The notes: generated by a model not told the origin, from the letters alone. DNA of 43,294 nt from Planctomycetaceae bacterium (GCA_020426325.1 JAGQQG010000053.1:1-43294), one strand, 5' to 3'; counted from the stretch's first letter, positions 24,245 to 33,694 are shown. Program-made: numbers and translations.

Positions 24245-26050
24245 CTACACGTCCAGCCCGACCAGTCGCATCAGTTCGATTGCGTTACTCTTCTCGACGA
24301 CTCCCTGCCGCAGTTGATAGTTGAAAGTCATTTCCCCGTTTTTCAGTTGGTCTGCGAAGTGCACATTCACAGCTCCGGGGAGTGAATCGGCGATCTCAGT
24401 CAGGGCGAGATCGTGAGTGGTGACGAGTCCGATGGCGCCACGAGCAATAAGATTTCGGATCACTGCTTCGGCACCAATGCGGCGGTCATGAGAATTCGTC
24501 CCCTGCAGGATTTCGTCTAGCAGGAAAAGCAACGGACGGTCTCCCTCAGCAAGGTCGACGACTCGCTTGATTCGTTTGAGAACAGCAAAGAACAATGACC
24601 TGCCTTCCTGTAACGAATCGCTGATGCGCATTGCGGTGCCGAGTTGAAAGGTGGACAACTCCAAACTCTTTGCCCGCACGGGAGCACCAGCAAGCCCCAG
24701 CACCAGATTGGTGCCGATCGTGCGTAGCAACGTACTCTTGCCGGACATGTTCGACCCACTCACCAGCAGTAGACGAGTGTCGTCGTCGAGTGAGACGTCA
24801 TTGCACACACATTCGGCTTCCGCCAGCAGAGGATGGCCGATTTCGGTCGCGTGAAAGACCAGTCGGTCTTCCACAATTGCGGGGAATGGCTGGGATGCAT
24901 GCTCGAAGGCATAACGGCTCAGCGACACGAGTGCTTCAAACTCTGCAACCGCTGAACACCATTGCGGGATATGACTCCCCACCAACTCACGCCAGCGCTC
25001 AATTGAATGCACCAGATGCAGAGGCAAGCACAGGATGACTGCCAGCGGAGCAAAAAATTGGTTGCGCAACGAGTTGTTGAGATAGTCGATCCGAGTTTTG
25101 AGCAGTCGGATCGTCCGCGAAGGCGGGAGTCCCTCCACCTTGAGTCGACTCACAAGCTCGTGCAGGTATGGGGACTCAAACCGCTGACGCTCCATGACGT
25201 CCAGTACGTGTCCCAGGATCGAGAGGCCCTGACCGGCCTTATCGACACTAAGGAGCACCGACATGATCAGGCGGCGGTGTACCGCCAGGAAGACAGTCTG
25301 AGAGATGAGTGAGATGAGAAGGATCGAAGACATCGTCCCCAAGAACCACCAGCAGAGAAACAGAGTGATGCTTGTTCCCGAGATCAGCAGGGCGAACAGT
25401 CTGACGGCCGGACGTAGTGTTTGGGGTGGAATGCTGACCCATTCCAACAGAGCATTTTGGTCCAGATCATTGTGCACCTCGGCATCGAGCAGAGCCAGTC
25501 GTTCACGTAGTTCGATATTTGAACGCAGCTCTTGCACAGCCTGTTGGCGGCGAAGGATCGTTTCCCGGTCAGCTGCGAGTTGTAACCACTTCGCAAGTTC
25601 ATCCTCACCCAAACGCGTGCGAGCAGAGCAAACCAGCTGAAACAGCGAAGCCTGGCCGAAGATGTCGAGATCATCGGTATAGACGTGGTTGGGATCTCGG
25701 TAACGATCACCCGGAGTTCCAGAGCCCGGCCATCGACCACGGATACGATCGAGCCCCTCCTGATAATAGTTCACTCGTCGCTTAGCCTGTCGCAGAGCAA
25801 TGATCACACGACTGTGCACAATGACCGCCGCGATGAAGATCCCTGTGACCGGGATCACCCACCAGGTTGAGATCGTTCCGCGGAATCCCATCCAGAGCAG
25901 AACAGCACCAGCGAGGAAGAGAATACCTCGCGCTGTTGAAAAGCGGGCATCTCTGGCTGCGAGCAACCGTACCTCATCCTCCGCGTTGGAACGACGACGG
26001 ATGTACTCCCCTCGTGGGGTGTCGGGATGGTGAGATGCAACATCAGGCAT
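24245..26050 (-). CDS. Membrane-anchored MutS-like ATPase
   Basis: A 601-residue protein from the ATG at 26048-26050; a GTG at 26114-26116 is in frame. The C-terminal ~200 residues are a MutS domain V-type ABC ATPase: Walker A GSNMSGKST at 432-440, the region LFFAVLKRIKRVVDLAEG, Walker B LLFLLDEILQGTNSHDR, and TTHDLAL (H-loop). Unlike MutS1 or MutS2 there is no mismatch-binding, connector or Smr domain. Instead, hydrophobic pairs occur at ~42-81 and ~218-258, implying membrane attachment, separated by a helical lever-like region. It lies 115 bases downstream of the sigma factor gene. Role unknown. Confidence 0.85.
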   Translation of the reverse strand: MPDVASHHPDTPRGEYIRRRSNAEDEVRLLAARDARFSTARGILFLAGAVLLWMGFRGTISTWWVIPVTGIFIAAVIVHSRVIIALRQAKRRVNYYQEGLDRIRGRWPGSGTPGDRYRDPNHVYTDDLDIFGQASLFQLVCSARTRLGEDELAKWLQLAADRETILRRQQAVQELRSNIELRERLALLDAEVHNDLDQNALLEWVSIPPQTLRPAVRLFALLISGTSITLFLCWWFLGTMSSILLISLISQTVFLAVHRRLIMSVLLSVDKAGQGLSILGHVLDVMERQRFESPYLHELVSRLKVEGLPPSRTIRLLKTRIDYLNNSLRNQFFAPLAVILCLPLHLVHSIERWRELVGSHIPQWCSAVAEFEALVSLSRYAFEHASQPFPAIVEDRLVFHATEIGHPLLAEAECVCNDVSLDDDTRLLLVSGSNMSGKSTLLRTIGTNLVLGLAGAPVRAKSLELSTFQLGTAMRISDSLQEGRSLFFAVLKRIKRVVDLAEGDRPLLFLLDEILQGTNSHDRRIGAEAVIRNLIARGAIGLVTTHDLALTEIADSLPGAVNVHFADQLKNGEMTFNYQLRQGVVEKSNAIELMRLVGLDV

Positions 26051-26164
26051 CCGACGATTGTATCGAGCACCCTGCAGATTCCCACTGGCGGGCGCATGGG
26101 AATCGCCCGGTTCCACAGGAGAACCGGGCGATCATGCCTCGCCGACAGTTTCACTCGACCACAC

Positions 26165-27829
26165 TCAGATGCCGGGAATCTCCAGGCTGTCCTCGTGGGC
26201 AATTTTGCGGAGCTTTTTGAGGGCTCGCGATTCGAGCTGGCGGATTCGCTCCTTCGTGACGCCGAACTTCTCACCGACCTGCTCCAAAGTCTTGGGCTCG
26301 GTGCCTTGCACGAGTCCGTAGCGGTGAAGGATGATGGCCCGTTCCCGATCTTCGAGTTGATCCAGAATGCTCATGATCACTCCATGCTGCTTCTGGTTGT
26401 TCATCTCTTCCTCGAAGGGGTTCCCCCGCTTGTCGGATTTCTGCTGGAACACCTCCTCGTTGCCCGTCCTGTACCGTTCGAGCACTTTGTACTCCTGCGG
26501 AATTGAGCGAGCGTAGTTCTTCATGATCGCCCAAGTGGCGTACGTGGAGAACTTATTTCCCTTCGTGTAATCGAATTTCTCGATTGCTCGAATCAAGGAC
26601 ATATTTCCGTCGCTGACCATCTCGAAGAAGTTCGACGAAGGCTTGATGTGCCGTTTGGCGATCGACACGACCAGACGAAGGTTGCTGCGGATGAGGAAGT
26701 TCTTAACCTCCATCGATTTCGTGAGGAACTCTTCGAGTTGGTCCATGTCCTTCGAACGGGGATGTTTCGAATCGATCTTCTCGCGGAGTTTGGACGCTCG
26801 GAATCGGAGATAGTTCATCTTCCGGAAGTAGTACTGTTCCTGTTCCCGCGTGAGCAGTGGAATTGCGTACAGGCTCGCCAGGTAGGGGGGAAGCCCCGGT
26901 GGCGGCTTGATCCGCGATTGCTTCTTCTCCGATTCCGGTGCCGGTGCGAGGATCTTTCGATCGGCATTCGGCTCACGAAATTCCGGGCTGTCCATGAAGT
27001 CGACCGGCTCACCCAGAAGAAGTTCCGCACGCACCTCGGAGACGATCCGATAAATGCTGTTCTTGGTGCGGCAATACTCTTCTGCCAGCTTGCCGACAGA
27101 GACCCCCCGACGATGACGACGGTAGATCTCCTTCTTCTTCTCCTGAGTTAGAGGACTCTTGGCATTGGGGAAGATAGCGGATTCCGGATGCTCATCATCG
27201 TAGTTCTTCAGCGTGTAACGGATCGTTTCCTGCGACCGTCCGAACTTTCGTGAAAGACGGCGACTGATTTCAGACGGACAACCGCCAGTGCGGGCCAGTC
27301 GACGAGCCCAGCGGAGGATGTCCTCGCGTTCCTCGTCTCCCAGTTGCGTGAACTTGCGACCACGCTCGACTTCCTCCCCGTGTCCATTCAGGAATCGTTT
27401 GACGGACGAATCCAGAAAGCCCACACGAGTGCGATTGCCGAACTTGAACCTTCGGCTCACGAGGCCACGCTTTCTCCACCGGTCAACGGTTTTGGTCGAG
27501 ACGTTAAACTTCTCACTGAGGTCGTCGACCGTGAGAACCGGCTCACCCGCACGTTCAACGGGAATGTTCGCGCTGCCGGAGAGGTCATCTACGAATTGAC
27601 GCAGGTCATGAATCGCATCGTGACCATCGATCAAGAGATCAGGATACAACTCGGACCGGAAGCTGGTGATTTTCTCACAGATGTCCCTGTAATGGTATGT
27701 GCGGTCCGGATCGAGATCGTGAAGCAACCGCTCGGCCTGATCCATCTGTTCCAGACGAACATCAACAGGTGCGTACTTCACCTGCTGATCCTTCAACTGC
27801 TTCATCGCTGGGTTACGGTATTTTGACAT
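26165..27829 (-). CDS. Sigma-70 family RNA polymerase sigma factor with N-terminal HTH modules
   Basis: A 554-residue sigma factor. Region 2 lies at ~373-447 ([44 protein letters not shown]) and region 4 at ~488-545 ([18 protein letters not shown]). Region 3 between them is short, and no typical region 1.1 is seen. The first ~320 residues hold three helix-turn-helix-like segments: a MerR/excisionase-like one at ~99-123 ([20 protein letters not shown]), one at ~185-209 ([20 protein letters not shown]) and one at ~238-262 ([19 protein letters not shown]). A strong GGAGGAG precedes the ATG by four bases. Similar long sigma factors are known in planctomycetes; what the added modules bind is not known to me. 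Confidence 0.9.
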   Translation of the reverse strand: MSKYRNPAMKQLKDQQVKYAPVDVRLEQMDQAERLLHDLDPDRTYHYRDICEKITSFRSELYPDLLIDGHDAIHDLRQFVDDLSGSANIPVERAGEPVLTVDDLSEKFNVSTKTVDRWRKRGLVSRRFKFGNRTRVGFLDSSVKRFLNGHGEEVERGRKFTQLGDEEREDILRWARRLARTGGCPSEISRRLSRKFGRSQETIRYTLKNYDDEHPESAIFPNAKSPLTQEKKKEIYRRHRRGVSVGKLAEEYCRTKNSIYRIVSEVRAELLLGEPVDFMDSPEFREPNADRKILAPAPESEKKQSRIKPPPGLPPYLASLYAIPLLTREQEQYYFRKMNYLRFRASKLREKIDSKHPRSKDMDQLEEFLTKSMEVKNFLIRSNLRLVVSIAKRHIKPSSNFFEMVSDGNMSLIRAIEKFDYTKGNKFSTYATWAIMKNYARSIPQEYKVLERYRTGNEEVFQQKSDKRGNPFEEEMNNQKQHGVIMSILDQLEDRERAIILHRYGLVQGTEPKTLEQVGEKFGVTKERIRQLESRALKKLRKIAHEDSLEIPGI

Positions 27830-28198
27830 GGCACTCCTCCCACGATCGGGTCACGCATCGTCTTGCTGCGGGATTCCGTTGAATTCTCCTAGACTGCTTC
27901 TTGTGCTGTCTGAATGAATGTGAAAAAGAGCTTTTCAAAGCTGCTAGTACTGTTACGCGATAATTGACGCAAAAGTTTGTGAGAAAGTTCGCATGCGAAG
28001 GATTTTTCTTGTAATTTCTTCCGAAAGTTCGAGAAGCTCGACACATCATGAGTTGCAAGGCATTGTCATTCAATGGGATATGGACTCCGGCCCCCTTGTG
28101 GACCACTTCGTGCAAATCTCTCAATCTGCCAAGCTTTGCACGTAGGATGGCGCGCAATCCACCTGCACAGATTTACTCACCGTGCAAAGTCGGTCGAG
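27830..28198. other. Intergenic region upstream of the sigma factor gene
   Basis: About 370 bases between the CopD-like gene stop and the sigma start, both on the minus strand. It should contain the sigma promoter and the end of the purQ operon. Apart from the palindrome and repeats listed separately, an open frame here (28157 to 27813) has no codon pattern or family support and is not called. Confidence 0.5.
27983..28031 (-). promoter_or_regulatory. Palindrome and direct repeats upstream of the sigma gene
   Basis: TTCGCATGCGAA at 27988-27999 is a perfect 12-base palindrome. GAAAGTTCG occurs at 27983-27991 and again at 28023-28031, spaced 40 bases start to start, close to four helical turns. 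They lie about 155-200 bases before the sigma factor start, where an operator could be. No convincing -35/-10 pair was found. Confidence 0.3.
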
Positions 28199-28726
28199 TT
28201 AACGGTTGATCGCCGTGTATCGGACCAAAGGATATTCACTCTGCAAAGCTGATGCCGAAGCAGGGGAGGGGCGGGGTTTGACGGCCACTTTGAGATACCC
28301 CCCAATGGCGACGATCGTTCCAGTGATCAGAATCAAAACCCCCAGCCATCGAGAAGAGTTCTCGCGAAGCTGTTCGAACTTGGGAGATCTCCCCGCAAGA
28401 ACTGATGCCAGGAAAAAAGCGGCAAAGGCCAGCAGAATCTTTGCCCCCATCAATCCGTGGTAGAGGCCATCCCCCTTGTGAGCAGGCCTGGCCACTTTGA
28501 GATAGTTGTAGAAACCGCTGACCAGCAACACGAGGATGCCGGCCATCACAAACTTTCGCCAGCGTCCCATGATCCGTTCACGCAGCGCATTGTGCTCACT
28601 TTCCTGCAGTCCCTCTGCGGCTGGCATCAGGACAAAGCGGGTGAAGACAACTCCTCCGATGAGCACAATGGTCGCACCAATGTGTGCCCAGCGGGAAAGC
28701 ACATCCACCACCGTCAATCCGTTCAT
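28199..28726 (-). CDS. CopD-like/DUF2269-like membrane protein
   Basis: A 175-residue membrane protein with four spans (WAHIGATIVLIGGVVFTRFVL, FVMAGILVLLVSGFYNYL, AKILLAFAAFFLASVLAG, WLGVLILITGTIVAIGGYL). The first span with RWAHIGA, the following FVLMPAAEGL, and GLMGAKILLA in span three resemble CopD/DUF2269-type proteins, which carry conserved His residues in their membrane segments. Copper handling is established for some CopD proteins only. The ATG at 28724-28726 follows AAGGTGAT. It lies 47 bases after purQ and probably shares its transcript. Confidence 0.65.
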   Translation of the reverse strand: MNGLTVVDVLSRWAHIGATIVLIGGVVFTRFVLMPAAEGLQESEHNALRERIMGRWRKFVMAGILVLLVSGFYNYLKVARPAHKGDGLYHGLMGAKILLAFAAFFLASVLAGRSPKFEQLRENSSRWLGVLILITGTIVAIGGYLKVAVKPRPSPASASALQSEYPLVRYTAINR

Positions 28727-28773
28727 CTCATATCACCTTGATTACTCTGGAATTCCCTGAGATCGAGCATGAC

Positions 28774-29589
28774 TCAGGCGAAATATTCAATTGAATTGCG
28801 GAACAGCCGGAGCCCATCACCATCTCCCGTGAGACGTCTTCGCGTCCATTGGGGATGTTGGGTCGCGTCAATGAATCGTTCCGGATGGGGCATGAGCCCC
28901 AGAATGCGGCCAGTTCTGTCACTTAGGCCCGCGATATTTGCGATCGAGCCGTTGGGGTTGGACGGATAAGGGAGCGTCTCGAATGAATCAGTTCCGGCCT
29001 TGGATTCATCTCTTTCGGCGTATTTGAGAGCAATCTGGCCCGTCTCCTGCCAACGGTCGATCACATCGGGATGACTGACAGCAATCCGACCTTCAGCGTG
29101 TGCGATCGGCAGTTCGATGCTCTCGATCCCTTTCAGGAAGACGTTATTCGTTGAAGGGATGACGAGGTTCACCCAGCGGGCCGTGTAGTGACCGTTGTTA
29201 TTCCAAGTGAGCGTCGCTTCGGCATGTGCTAAGTCACTCAGTTGTCCGGCTTCAGACGAGCCAGGGAGAATGCCTGATTTCATCAACACCTGAAATCCGT
29301 TGCAGATACCGAGTGCCAGTTTGTCGGACTGCAGGAACTCTCCGATCGCATCCGCCAAATGACCACGCAGTTGACTTCCAAAAACAACTCCGGCCCCAAT
29401 GTCATCGCCGTAGCTGAATCCTCCAGGGATGCAGAGGATCTGAAACTGCTGCAACATTTGAGGTGTTTCCAGCAGTCGGAAGAGATGAACACGTTCCGGC
29501 AGCCCTCCCGCACGCTCGAAGGCGAAAGCAGTCTCAATATCGCAGTTGGTTCCGGGTGCCCGGAGAACACAGATTCGGGGGGAGGACAT
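28774..29589 (-). CDS. purQ: Phosphoribosylformylglycinamidine synthase subunit PurQ
   Basis: A 271-residue class I glutamine amidotransferase that supplies ammonia to PurL in the fourth step of de novo purine synthesis. The nucleophile elbow GICNGFQ places Cys96, and His235 and Glu237 in LMPHPERF complete the triad. The N-terminal VLRAPGTNCDIETAFAFERAG and the GGFSYGDDIGAG oxyanion region are diagnostic. It is longer than the ~225-residue B. subtilis type, which fits the longer PurQ variant. purL and purS are not next to it. The ATG at 29587-29589 starts exactly at the conserved first strand. It leads a two-gene unit with the CopD-like gene. Confidence 0.92.
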   Translation of the reverse strand: MSSPRICVLRAPGTNCDIETAFAFERAGGLPERVHLFRLLETPQMLQQFQILCIPGGFSYGDDIGAGVVFGSQLRGHLADAIGEFLQSDKLALGICNGFQVLMKSGILPGSSEAGQLSDLAHAEATLTWNNNGHYTARWVNLVIPSTNNVFLKGIESIELPIAHAEGRIAVSHPDVIDRWQETGQIALKYAERDESKAGTDSFETLPYPSNPNGSIANIAGLSDRTGRILGLMPHPERFIDATQHPQWTRRRLTGDGDGLRLFRNSIEYFA

Positions 29590-29933
29590 TCCCTAGCCTA
29601 CATGCATCTTGGAAACGAACAGCCTTGTCATCTTCCTCAAGTTGCATCCCTGCATGCCCGAGGCGATCTTAGATTTTAGGGAAGTCAACGTCGACTCGCG
29701 AGGAAGTGAGTCTCCTGAATCCGCCAAACGGGTTGAATGCATTGGCAATCGTTCATAAGTCGCATCGAGAAAATGCTTTACGGGGCAATGGAATTATGGC
29801 GACCTACACCACCGAGATGTCCCACTCCCTCAAAACGTGTCTTTGGTCGGCAGAAACTGCCTGTTAGAATCCCCGCCCCATCTGATCCGATTCTCTGTTC
29901 TGATTCACAGAATCGGGCCACGAGACCGCAAGT
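29590..29933. other. Divergent intergenic region
   Basis: About 344 bases between purQ (minus) and the small lipoprotein gene (plus). It must hold two promoters. I could not pick out a reliable promoter, operator, riboswitch or small gene. Confidence 0.5.
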
Positions 29934-30266
29934 ATGCATTTCAACATTCGACATCTCGTTTTCGCCGCGATGACGCTGACGATGACCGGTTGTTTGAATC
30001 CGGCCTTCTACCGATTGCCGTCGTTCTGGACCAGTTCCGCAGATGTCGAGAGACGTGAATACCAGTACCACGATCCGTTTCCCGACGATCAGTCAGGTCC
30101 AAGTACCGGTGTGCGGCCCAGGAACTACAACGAGCAGCGACCGCTCCCCGTGCGTATCCGTGAAAAATATGATGGCTCACGTGTCCGACCACAGTTGGGG
30201 CCCGGTGTGCCCGCTCCTGTCGGACCACCAGCGGGCAGCCAGTACCCGCAGGTTGTTCCCTTTTAG
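29934..30266 (+). CDS. Small proline-rich lipoprotein
   Basis: A 110-residue exported protein. The N-terminus has a basic start, a hydrophobic stretch and a lipobox-like MTGC with Cys20 (LVFAAMTLTMTGC), then a Pro/Arg/Tyr-rich, probably disordered remainder (for example RPQLGPGVPAPVGPPAG). No known domain. It precedes the prenyltransferase-like gene by about 70 bases in the same direction and may be part of that unit. Confidence 0.6.
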   Translation: MHFNIRHLVFAAMTLTMTGCLNPAFYRLPSFWTSSADVERREYQYHDPFPDDQSGPSTGVRPRNYNEQRPLPVRIREKYDGSRVRPQLGPGVPAPVGPPAGSQYPQVVPF

Positions 30267-30337
30267 CGTACTCCATTCTAAGCTGAGTTGAATCGGGAGG
30301 GACTTTCCCAATCTGGATTCACTCAGGAACCATCGTG

Positions 30338-31405
30338 ATGCGTCTAAGGACCGTCATCTCTGCGCTCTGTTTGATCAGCCTCACGACTCAGCGTCCGGTC
30401 GCTGCACAGACAGGGGATGCGGGACCTCCGACGGGAGGCTCACGTGATAGCCGTGAGCTGATCACTTCCAGAACCGAACAGGGGATTACAAACGGATTGC
30501 GATGGCTTGCCGACCAGCAGCACGCCGATGGGGCGTTTGGTTCGGTCTTTGCCTACGACGGCAACGTCGGAGTCGTAGGTCTGTGCGGAATGGCCTTTCT
30601 CGCCTCCGGAAGCACTGCGGAAGGTGGTCCCTATGCGGAAACCGTTCGCAGGACGGTCGATTACGTGCTTTCCTGCGAGCAGCCCAGCGGATTCCTGTCA
30701 GAAAATGACAGTGCCGAACGGTATCACGGTCCGATGTACGGTCACGGCTTTGCGATGCTGTTTCTCGCTGAGGTTTATGGCACTACGGAACGTGTCGATG
30801 TGGGAGAGCCCCTTCGACGGGCAGTCCGGTTGACGATCGACACTCAGAACGAGCAGGGAGGATGGCGATACAACCCGCAACCCGAGGTGGCTGATATCTC
30901 AGTGACTGTATGCCAGATGATGGCGCTGCGGGCTGCACGGAACGCGGGGATCTCGGTGCCGAAAGAAACCATTGATCGCGGAGTCGATTACATCCGGCGC
31001 AGCCAGAACAACGACGGCGGGTTCAAGTATCAGTTACTGCGGAGTGCAGAGAGCAAGTTCCCGCGTTCAGCGGCCGGGATGGTCGGGCTGTACACAGCCG
31101 GAATCCATGAAGGGGATGTCATTGATCGTGGCCTGGAGTATTTGATGCAGTATCGTCCATCCGGCGGTGTGACTCGCAATCTGCAGCATTACCATTACGG
31201 TCATTATTATGCCGTACAGGCCGCATGGCATGCCGGAGGAGATTTCTGGGAGGAGTGGTATCCTGCGATCCGTGACGAACTGCTGGATCATCAGAGCCCG
31301 CGCGGTGGTTGGCCCGATCACTGGATCGGTCCGGAGTATGCCACTGCCATGTCTTTGCTTGTGCTTCAGACTCCGAACAATCTTCTGCCAATCTTTGAAC
31401 GATGA
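30338..31405 (+). CDS. Secreted prenyltransferase/terpene-cyclase-like repeat protein
   Basis: A 355-residue protein with a signal peptide (TVISALCLISLTTQRPVAAQ). The mature part is made of alpha/alpha toroid repeats with QxxxGGW/F motifs, as in squalene cyclases and protein prenyltransferase beta subunits: QQHADGAFG, TQNEQGGWRYN, SQNNDGGFKYQ and SPRGGWPDHW. The aspartate-rich catalytic motif of squalene cyclases (DXDD) is not visible and the protein is about half the length of a full cyclase, so a binding or other role is more likely than terpene cyclisation. The ATG at 30338 follows AGGAA; a GTG immediately before is possible. It is 16 bases upstream of the NPCBM gene. Confidence 0.8.
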   Translation: MRLRTVISALCLISLTTQRPVAAQTGDAGPPTGGSRDSRELITSRTEQGITNGLRWLADQQHADGAFGSVFAYDGNVGVVGLCGMAFLASGSTAEGGPYAETVRRTVDYVLSCEQPSGFLSENDSAERYHGPMYGHGFAMLFLAEVYGTTERVDVGEPLRRAVRLTIDTQNEQGGWRYNPQPEVADISVTVCQMMALRAARNAGISVPKETIDRGVDYIRRSQNNDGGFKYQLLRSAESKFPRSAAGMVGLYTAGIHEGDVIDRGLEYLMQYRPSGGVTRNLQHYHYGHYYAVQAAWHAGGDFWEEWYPAIRDELLDHQSPRGGWPDHWIGPEYATAMSLLVLQTPNNLLPIFER

Positions 31406-31421
31406 GTCATGGAGGAACTCA

Positions 31422-32708
31422 ATGTCCGTGAGTGAGATGAGGTCAAGTCTTCTCGTGGGAATGACCTCAGTCGCAACCAGTTTTGCACTCATGAGTGAGG
31501 CATCGATCATTGCGGATGACGCAGGCGAAGCGGAACGGAGTCGTCCGGCACCAATGACGGTGTCCGTCCGCCTCATTGATGGATCGCGCAGTACGGGAAC
31601 ACTGTCGTCTTTGGATGAGCAGTCGATAGGCGTGGTTTCATCGCAAGGAGATGAAATAACCTGGCCCGTGAGCCAAGTCATGTGGATAGAACGTGAGGAT
31701 GGCGAGCGAGGAGAATCAGAGTCACCGCCGCTCGTCCTGCTGACGAACGATGACGTCCTTTGTGGAGATGTCACAGCTGTTGAGGAAGATCAACTCACTC
31801 TTTCCTTGTCAGGCGCTGACCCGCCGACTTCCCTGTCGATTCCCATGGAGTTTGTTCGCAGCATTGTCTTTCGAGAGCCTCCGGATCCGATCAACCGAAT
31901 GAGGATTCAACGCCTCTGGGCGCTGCTGAAAACCAACAAGGATCGTTTGATTTCCACCGATTACACGCACGTTGATGGAGAGTTGGTGGGACTCAGTGAA
32001 CAGAATGTTCAACTGAAGACATCGCTCGCGACCATCTCCACTCCACTTGAACAACTGTTTGCAGTCATCCTCAACAATGAGTTGAGTAGTCAACCCGAGG
32101 TCGAAGGGCCGTATGTGATCACCACTCTGTTGAATGGGTCCCGTGTCACCTGGGACTCGGCTGAACTCACAGAGAGTGGAGAATTCTCGGGTACAACTGT
32201 CTGGGGGGAGTCGTCAACGTTTCCCCCGGAACAGCTGGTTCAAATGCAGTTTCTGGGTGACCGAGTGATTGCGGTCGCGGAATTGACGCCCAGCGAATAC
32301 GTCTTCACTCCGTACCTGACAGAGCAGCATCCTCTCATTCGTAACCGGAATGTTCGAGGAGGGCCGCTCCGGATGCGTGGGATATTGTCTGCCACCGGGC
32401 TGGGGATGCACAGTAAAAGTGCTGTGTCTTTCGACCTTACAGGCGACTCCTATCAGCTGTTTCGTGCAGATATCGGGGTGGATGACATCACTGAGGGAGG
32501 AGGCAACGTCGTCTTCTCGATTGAGGTCGATGGAGCGTCAGTCTACCGATCATCAGCCCTGACAGGAAAAAGCCCCGTCGAGCGAGTTGAGTCAATCAAC
32601 CTCGTCGGGGCGAAATCGCTGAAACTTATTGTCGACTTTGGCGAATTTGCCAACATCAGCGACGTAGCCGACTGGGGCAACGCCCTGCTCGTCAGGTCGA
32701 AAGACTGA
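31422..32708 (+). CDS. Secreted NPCBM/NEW2-domain protein
   Basis: A 428-residue protein. The ATG at 31422 is preceded by GGAGG at the ideal distance; a longer frame starting at 31209 overlaps the previous gene and is rejected. A signal-like N-terminus is followed by beta-rich segments with repeated 'LxxGSRxTGxL' style turns (VRLIDGSRSTGTLSSL, LLNGSRVTWDSAEL). The C-terminal ~145 residues match an NPCBM (novel putative carbohydrate-binding module) domain: GMHSKSAVSFDLTGDSYQLF, then VVFSIEVDGASVYRS and LKLIVDFGEFANISDVADW. It probably binds glycans outside the cell and works with the preceding toroid protein. Confidence 0.85.
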   Translation: MSVSEMRSSLLVGMTSVATSFALMSEASIIADDAGEAERSRPAPMTVSVRLIDGSRSTGTLSSLDEQSIGVVSSQGDEITWPVSQVMWIEREDGERGESESPPLVLLTNDDVLCGDVTAVEEDQLTLSLSGADPPTSLSIPMEFVRSIVFREPPDPINRMRIQRLWALLKTNKDRLISTDYTHVDGELVGLSEQNVQLKTSLATISTPLEQLFAVILNNELSSQPEVEGPYVITTLLNGSRVTWDSAELTESGEFSGTTVWGESSTFPPEQLVQMQFLGDRVIAVAELTPSEYVFTPYLTEQHPLIRNRNVRGGPLRMRGILSATGLGMHSKSAVSFDLTGDSYQLFRADIGVDDITEGGGNVVFSIEVDGASVYRSSALTGKSPVERVESINLVGAKSLKLIVDFGEFANISDVADWGNALLVRSKD

Positions 32709-32719
32709 ATGGCCTGTCG

Positions 32720-33166
32720 TTATGCGGATGGTGGAAGCGGAACCGGGCGATGACCGCTTTCGAGCGTCTCCAGCACGGTGTCCTGCATCACGGCTGTGTC
32801 ATTGGCAGCGTCGTCGATGCGCCGACGATGTACGATGAATTCCACGTTCGACAGTCGGACACGGTCTCCGTCCCTCAGAGCGTAGTCGCGATTGTCGATC
32901 CGCTTGCCGTTGACGTAAGTCCCGTTGGTACTGTTCATGTCGCGGATGAACAGGCGAATGCCAACCTGCACGAATTCTGCATGCAGCCCAGAGACTTGTA
33001 ATGAGGACATGACGTAATCGGCAGACTGTCTACGGCCCAGTCGAAAACGAACTTTGTTGATATCGATCGTCTCGATGGCGTCACCACGTCCGGGTGTCAC
33101 CAGAAGTTGCCAGGAAACAGGGAGAGTTTGAGCTGCAACGACATCGTGAGAAATGACAGCGCTCAT
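32720..33166 (-). CDS. FHA-domain protein
   Basis: A 148-residue cytosolic protein that is essentially a single forkhead-associated domain. The conserved phosphothreonine-binding positions are present: GRR at 44-46, Ser59 with LH (SGLHAEF), and NSTNGTYVNG at 78-87. FHA domains bind phosphothreonine peptides, usually products of Ser/Thr kinases, which planctomycetes have in number, though none is in this window. GGAGG stands about nine bases before the ATG. Convergent with the NPCBM gene (11 bases apart) and divergent from the ExeA-like gene. Confidence 0.9.
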   Translation of the reverse strand: MSAVISHDVVAAQTLPVSWQLLVTPGRGDAIETIDINKVRFRLGRRQSADYVMSSLQVSGLHAEFVQVGIRLFIRDMNSTNGTYVNGKRIDNRDYALRDGDRVRLSNVEFIVHRRRIDDAANDTAVMQDTVLETLESGHRPVPLPPSA

Positions 33167-33694
33167 AAGAGACCTCCGAAGATTAAGGCAGGAAACTGCC
33201 TGACGAGAAGTGAAAGGTCGCGCTGGCCCGTCTCGTCACCGGTGAGGCCACGAGAGCAATACGTATCAAACCGTATCTTGTGAATTTCGGGGATGTCTTC
33301 AGAATTCCTGATTTTGCCGCGACAATTCGATCCGATTGTGACGGTCTTATGAGTTGGGAGAGGGAGATTTGCAGCAGCTCAGCGTGAACTGTGTGTCCCA
33401 GCTTTGACCAGAATAATGCTGCCAGAACAGTCGTCGCAATTGTCACGAATCTCCGGACGCGTACGAGGGGCACGTGAGCGATCGACAGGGGCATGTCGAC
33501 CGCGATCACTGTGGTTCCATTCAAGCGTCCAATGGCATCGATTCGATGTGTTGTGATGACAGCTCTCCGTTTGGCGAATGACACGTTTCATCGCCTGACA
33601 AACGCATCAGACCCCTCATCAGGTCTCATTAACAGAATCGGTGAGCGTGTTCCAATCGGCAAAGTTGAACATGGCGAGCCAGGGCAGGACAACA
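33167..33694. other. Divergent intergenic region
   Basis: About 528 bases between the FHA gene (minus) and the ExeA-like ATPase gene (plus). An open frame at 33183-33584 on the minus strand begins with GTG and has no family signal; I do not accept it. No clear promoter or RNA element was found. Confidence 0.4.

Noticed and set aside
27813-28157. 114-codon frame upstream of the sigma factor gene
   Set aside because: Composition is random-looking and it would run into the sigma gene start, which has its own strong ribosome binding site.
31209-31421. Upstream extension of the NPCBM protein
   Set aside because: It would overlap the preceding gene by about 200 bases and lacks a signal peptide, while the ATG at 31422 has an ideal GGAGG.
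33183-33584. Minus-strand open frame between the FHA and ExeA-like genes
   Set aside because: It starts with GTG without a ribosome binding site and shows no codon preference or family resemblance.
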